NCBI GenBank assembly: GCA_028293405.1
Contig: JAQGOW010000622.1
Coordinates: 1 to 10,087 of the forward strand
Direction of reading: 5' to 3'
Source of the DNA: Verrucomicrobiales bacterium
Lineage (GTDB): Bacteria; Verrucomicrobiota; Verrucomicrobiia; Limisphaerales; Palsa-1400
DNA length: 10,087 bases
The notes below the pieces were generated by a model. It was not told where the DNA came from. It did not search any database and saw only the letters and a program-made list of their open reading frames with translations. Below are positions 6,779 through 10,087 of this stretch, piece after piece (the first letter of the stretch is position 1; each line of letters begins with the position of its first letter). Position numbers and translations under genes: made by a program.

Positions 6779-9700
6779 ATGACCCCATTTCTCAAAAAAT
6801 TATTGCGACCACGCGGGGCGTTATTGGCCGGGTTATTGTTGGCGCTGCCCGGAAGTGGATGGGCAACTGATACGATCACGAACACTTTCGGCTATTTCAA
6901 CGGTAGTAATAACGTTCCTGTAATTGACGCGATCACGTGGATCAATGACGGTGTTATTGATGATATCCTGACGACATACCCATTTGATACCACCAGCACT
7001 GTTTATTTCACAAACCGCGGTGATATCACAGGACAGGTGGGATTTCGGTTTGATACGGTTAACGAGATCCAGGGTACGCGCCGCCCGATGGGGACATTCC
7101 ATAATCGCGGAAATATCGTCGCGCTGGACAGTCCATTACAGTTTTTCAATCCTTTCTTTGGGACCGGTGGCATTTTGGGATTTGGCAGTTCTACCACTCC
7201 CGCATCATGGATGATAATCAATGCCACCAACATCGTTAATCCCGGCACTCTGGCCGTTGGCAATGTTGGTTTGATGCGGTTGAACGCAAAGAACATTGAT
7301 CTTACGCGAGGAACGCTGGTCGCCGGTGACGTCGCGAACCTGAACACGAACTCGCTCGTTAGTTCGGGAAACTTTTTTAATATTCTTGGGTCGAGTACTG
7401 GGCTGGGGTTGACGAGTTATGGTGCCAATTCGTACGTTAATCCACCTCAGGTTTATGATATTTATTGGGGTTCGACTCTCGCTGGCACGCCTACTCAGCC
7501 GCTTGGTAGCTTGGCTGCCCAGCTTCCAAATTCACCACGATACACGCCAGATTTTGTCTCGTTCCGAGCCAATGGAAACTTTACAACGTTCGGCTTTGAT
7601 CTTCCAATCACTTTCCCCGCCGAGTTCAACGCAAGCGAGTTTGCGTATGTTAACAGCGGCCCTAATGACGTAGGTGGTCTTCCTGTTCAATTCGGCGGTG
7701 TTGGTGGTTTGACTAACTATTTTTTCAATTTCATTTTCTACAAAACAAATGTTTCAGATCCAGCGATTACCGTGACACCGCGGTTTGCGATTCCGACGGA
7801 CTACGGCCTTGGGGGAAACATCGTCAACGGGGGAAGTGAAGCGATGGTCGAATTTGGAACCGTAACGAACGACATTGCCACCGGTTTTCCGGTGACCAAC
7901 GCGTTCTACCTGTTGGATAACGGCGGCGGCCAGAAATCGATTTCCATCCTCACAAACGCTTCTGACTTCAATAAACTGGGTCGTCCATCGAATTTGCAGA
8001 TTACGACAGCGACTCCAGCGGAATGGATTTTTGGCGATACTAATTCGACAGGGTTTGGGTTTTCTCTTGCCCAATTTTATCTGCCGTATAATCCTACTGA
8101 TATCTCTCCTGGTAACTTTGCCGTGCAGGGACTTTACCCTACCAAACCGGTCCCATATACGTCGGGGTCGTACGGCGTGCAAGTGGGTCGGCAGCCTGAG
8201 TTTTTGAATGGACTTACCGTGGCGTCAAACATTTTCGCGATTGCTGCATTCACGAATCTGTTGACTCTGTCTGATCCGACGAACGACGCTCCGAGGATTG
8301 AGATCAATGCAACCAACCTTGACCTGACGTCCGCCTACATTCGCAGTGAAGGTGTTCTGAACATCAATACGAAACATCTGCTTCCCGGCATCCCAGCGGG
8401 AATCGATGTCGGTATTCTCAATGGCGACCTCGCTAGCACGAACGGATTACTTCAACTTTCCCATATTGTGTCGCCAACCTACAAGCGGGTGCGCGGAGAT
8501 GTTTTTGCATGGAGCGGAAACTTCGATTTTACCGCCACCAATAACGTCAGCACCAACACGATCCACCTGCATATCCTTGTTGTCGACCACGCGTTGACGG
8601 CGAATTTCACGCCGACATTCCGCAATCTGGCGCTCAGGGGCACCAAAACTTTGGTTCAGGATAATCTGCGTGTGATCAACAACGCCTTGTTCCAAGCGAA
8701 GCAACTCACGATTGGTTCGTCGGTGACGTTAGCGCAGAACGCGAAAAGCTTCGGTCGCGCAAACGCGCCATCGCTGGCCGATTTCCTGATCGACACCAAC
8801 GGAGCGTTTATCGTTGAAGGCGCCGCTTACCTCGGCGCAGACACAGCCAAGGGTTTGGATACCTTTATCAACCGCGGTTTATTCGCGGGCTTCGCCACGT
8901 TGATCAAAGCGAATTACATTGAAAACTCCGGTGCAATCATGGCGACGAATGGGTCTGCAGTGGTAATCCAAGGTGATGTGGTGAATTTCATTCCGGGTCC
9001 GGTAGTGGCGACCGTTCCGCCGAACACCGTAATGTCCACCCGCGATGTCACGATTTCTGCTGGTGAATTCACTGCAATCGGTTCAACCATCGTTGCCGGG
9101 ATGAACGGTAGTGTTGGGGTGTTAAACCTGACGGCGACAAATTCGTTGACTGACAACGTTCCCGGTTTTGCGGGCACCAATAATGTGATCACCAACCACT
9201 GGCAAACCAGCGGTGGGATTGTCGTATCTCGAATGCCGCAGGATAACAGCGTCAACAATGATTTGTTTGGCACTGAAATTGTCGTTGGTGTCACTAACCG
9301 CAACCAAGCCCAGATCGTGTGGCCGGCGCAAGATGTGGGTGCTGGTTCCGAAGGTTTCTTTAATAATCTTGTTGTCGGGCGTCTTGTGCTGGATCGCCAA
9401 AACTCCACGAGCTCCATACGTATCTCCGGAACCGGGGAACAGAATGCCATCTATGTGGATTACCTCGAGTTGCGCGATTTCTCTTTCAGCGATTATCGCA
9501 ATGGACTGGTGATCGACCCGAACGTGACAGTTTATTTCTCCGCGTCGAACTTTGAACCGGACAAGCTGCAGGCGGTATTCCCCGGACGCTTGGTTTGGGC
9601 GAACAGTTTCACTGGCCCGAACAGCACTAAAGCCGTAGCGCGCCGCGACGGTTCGACCTGTTTAATGAACCGCTCGCTGGCGGAAAGCCAGATTATTGAT

Positions 9701-10087
9701 TTGGACAACGACGGCATCGTCAATGCGAGCGATCCGTTCCCGTTGGATAACGATGCCAAACCTGAGTTCAGCCTGCCATGCCCCGGTGACACTTTGACAA
9801 CGAGTATCCGCACGTTCCTCACCGAAAATAAAGGCACTGGGCCAGTGACAAGCCTTGCGATTTCGGTCACAGGTTCCGGCAAAGTAACGCCGCAACAAAA
9901 GAGTCCAGTGGTGCAGTTGGGCAAGGTTTACAATCTGCATGCTGTTCCGACCCCTGGCAACTTGTTCGCTGGATGGAGCGGCAGCATCAGCACAACGCAG
10001 CCGAGTATTTCGTTCACGTTAGCTTCCAATATGGTCTTGAACGCGCGCTTTGTGACTAATCCGTTTATCGGACTAAAAGGGACGTTC
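6779..10087 (+). CDS. Large secreted repeat protein, beta-helix-like with InlB-type repeat (3' end beyond window)
   Basis: A frame of 1103 codons runs without a stop from the ATG at 6779 to the last base, so the gene is incomplete on the right. The start is 2 bases after the previous stop codon. A signal peptide is clear: K6, K7, R10, R12, then LLAGLLLALPGSGWA and cleavage after A29. Residues 30-960 are rich in Asn, Thr, Gly and aliphatics, with recurring phrases such as NRGDITG (79), NRGNIVA (109), INATNIVNPGTLAVG (147), INATNLDLTSAYIRSEG (509) and INRGLFAGFATLIKANYIE (697), as in parallel beta-helix adhesins. At 974-988, D-L-D-N-D-G-I-V-N-A-S-D-P-F-P is a calcium-binding motif of thrombospondin type 3 or dockerin kind. 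Residues 1026-1094 (VTGSGKVTP, then LFAGWSGS, ending LNARFV) match a divergent InlB B-repeat. NPFIGLKGTF then begins another domain. A surface or extracellular structural role is likely. The export route and anchor cannot be seen because the C-terminus is missing. Confidence 0.88.
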   Translation, partial: MTPFLKKLLRPRGALLAGLLLALPGSGWATDTITNTFGYFNGSNNVPVIDAITWINDGVIDDILTTYPFDTTSTVYFTNRGDITGQVGFRFDTVNEIQGTRRPMGTFHNRGNIVALDSPLQFFNPFFGTGGILGFGSSTTPASWMIINATNIVNPGTLAVGNVGLMRLNAKNIDLTRGTLVAGDVANLNTNSLVSSGNFFNILGSSTGLGLTSYGANSYVNPPQVYDIYWGSTLAGTPTQPLGSLAAQLPNSPRYTPDFVSFRANGNFTTFGFDLPITFPAEFNASEFAYVNSGPNDVGGLPVQFGGVGGLTNYFFNFIFYKTNVSDPAITVTPRFAIPTDYGLGGNIVNGGSEAMVEFGTVTNDIATGFPVTNAFYLLDNGGGQKSISILTNASDFNKLGRPSNLQITTATPAEWIFGDTNSTGFGFSLAQFYLPYNPTDISPGNFAVQGLYPTKPVPYTSGSYGVQVGRQPEFLNGLTVASNIFAIAAFTNLLTLSDPTNDAPRIEINATNLDLTSAYIRSEGVLNINTKHLLPGIPAGIDVGILNGDLASTNGLLQLSHIVSPTYKRVRGDVFAWSGNFDFTATNNVSTNTIHLHILVVDHALTANFTPTFRNLALRGTKTLVQDNLRVINNALFQAKQLTIGSSVTLAQNAKSFGRANAPSLADFLIDTNGAFIVEGAAYLGADTAKGLDTFINRGLFAGFATLIKANYIENSGAIMATNGSAVVIQGDVVNFIPGPVVATVPPNTVMSTRDVTISAGEFTAIGSTIVAGMNGSVGVLNLTATNSLTDNVPGFAGTNNVITNHWQTSGGIVVSRMPQDNSVNNDLFGTEIVVGVTNRNQAQIVWPAQDVGAGSEGFFNNLVVGRLVLDRQNSTSSIRISGTGEQNAIYVDYLELRDFSFSDYRNGLVIDPNVTVYFSASNFEPDKLQAVFPGRLVWANSFTGPNSTKAVARRDGSTCLMNRSLAESQIIDLDNDGIVNASDPFPLDNDAKPEFSLPCPGDTLTTSIRTFLTENKGTGPVTSLAISVTGSGKVTPQQKSPVVQLGKVYNLHAVPTPGNLFAGWSGSISTTQPSISFTLASNMVLNARFVTNPFIGLKGTF

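Noticed and set aside
6984..7673. Short + strand open frames (6984-7214, 7419-7673) in another frame
   Set aside because: They lie inside the 6779-10087 reading frame, which has a signal peptide and repeat structure.
8914..9450. Reverse-strand open frame of 178 codons within the giant repeat gene
   Set aside because: It is antisense to a continuous coding frame and its composition mirrors that frame; no motif or start signal supports it.

Overview
The window looks like a chromosomal segment of a Gram-negative bacterium, most plausibly of the Verrucomicrobiota. The reasons are an outer-membrane secretin with an N-terminal TPR region and glycine-rich linkers, long secreted proteins of low complexity with InlB-type repeats of the kind common in that phylum, and start codons without a Shine-Dalgarno sequence. 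This assignment is inference from protein style; there is no rRNA or other taxonomic marker here. All recognisable genes are on the + strand.

Layout. Positions 1-85 are a leader with an unclear start. Positions 86-2758 encode a secretin of the type II secretion / type IV pilus class (890 residues). Its signal peptide seems cut short by a local frame problem near position 70. A 183-base gap (2759-2941) holds an 11-bp stem hairpin and further overlapping inverted repeats. Positions 2942-3901 encode a stand-alone 5'-3' exonuclease of the FEN / DNA polymerase I N-terminal family, with all nine expected acidic residues. Three secreted proteins follow almost without spacing: a predicted seven-bladed beta-propeller (3939-5309), a protein resembling a matrixin with a broken zinc motif (5316-6776), and a very large signal-peptide protein with beta-helix-like repeats, a calcium-binding-type Asp-rich motif and an InlB-type repeat (6779 to beyond the right edge).

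How they may work together. The secretin would be the outer-membrane pore of a pilus or secretion machine and is probably the last gene of a cluster lying left of the window. Gaps of 37, 6 and 2 bases suggest that the exonuclease and the three secreted-protein genes share a transcript. The exonuclease has no obvious functional link to the exported trio. The trio (propeller, protease-like fold, large repeat protein) is the least explained part: it looks like a surface or extracellular assembly of unknown purpose. Whether the nearby secretin exports these proteins cannot be told from the sequence. No tRNA, rRNA, CRISPR array, insertion sequence or phage gene was found.
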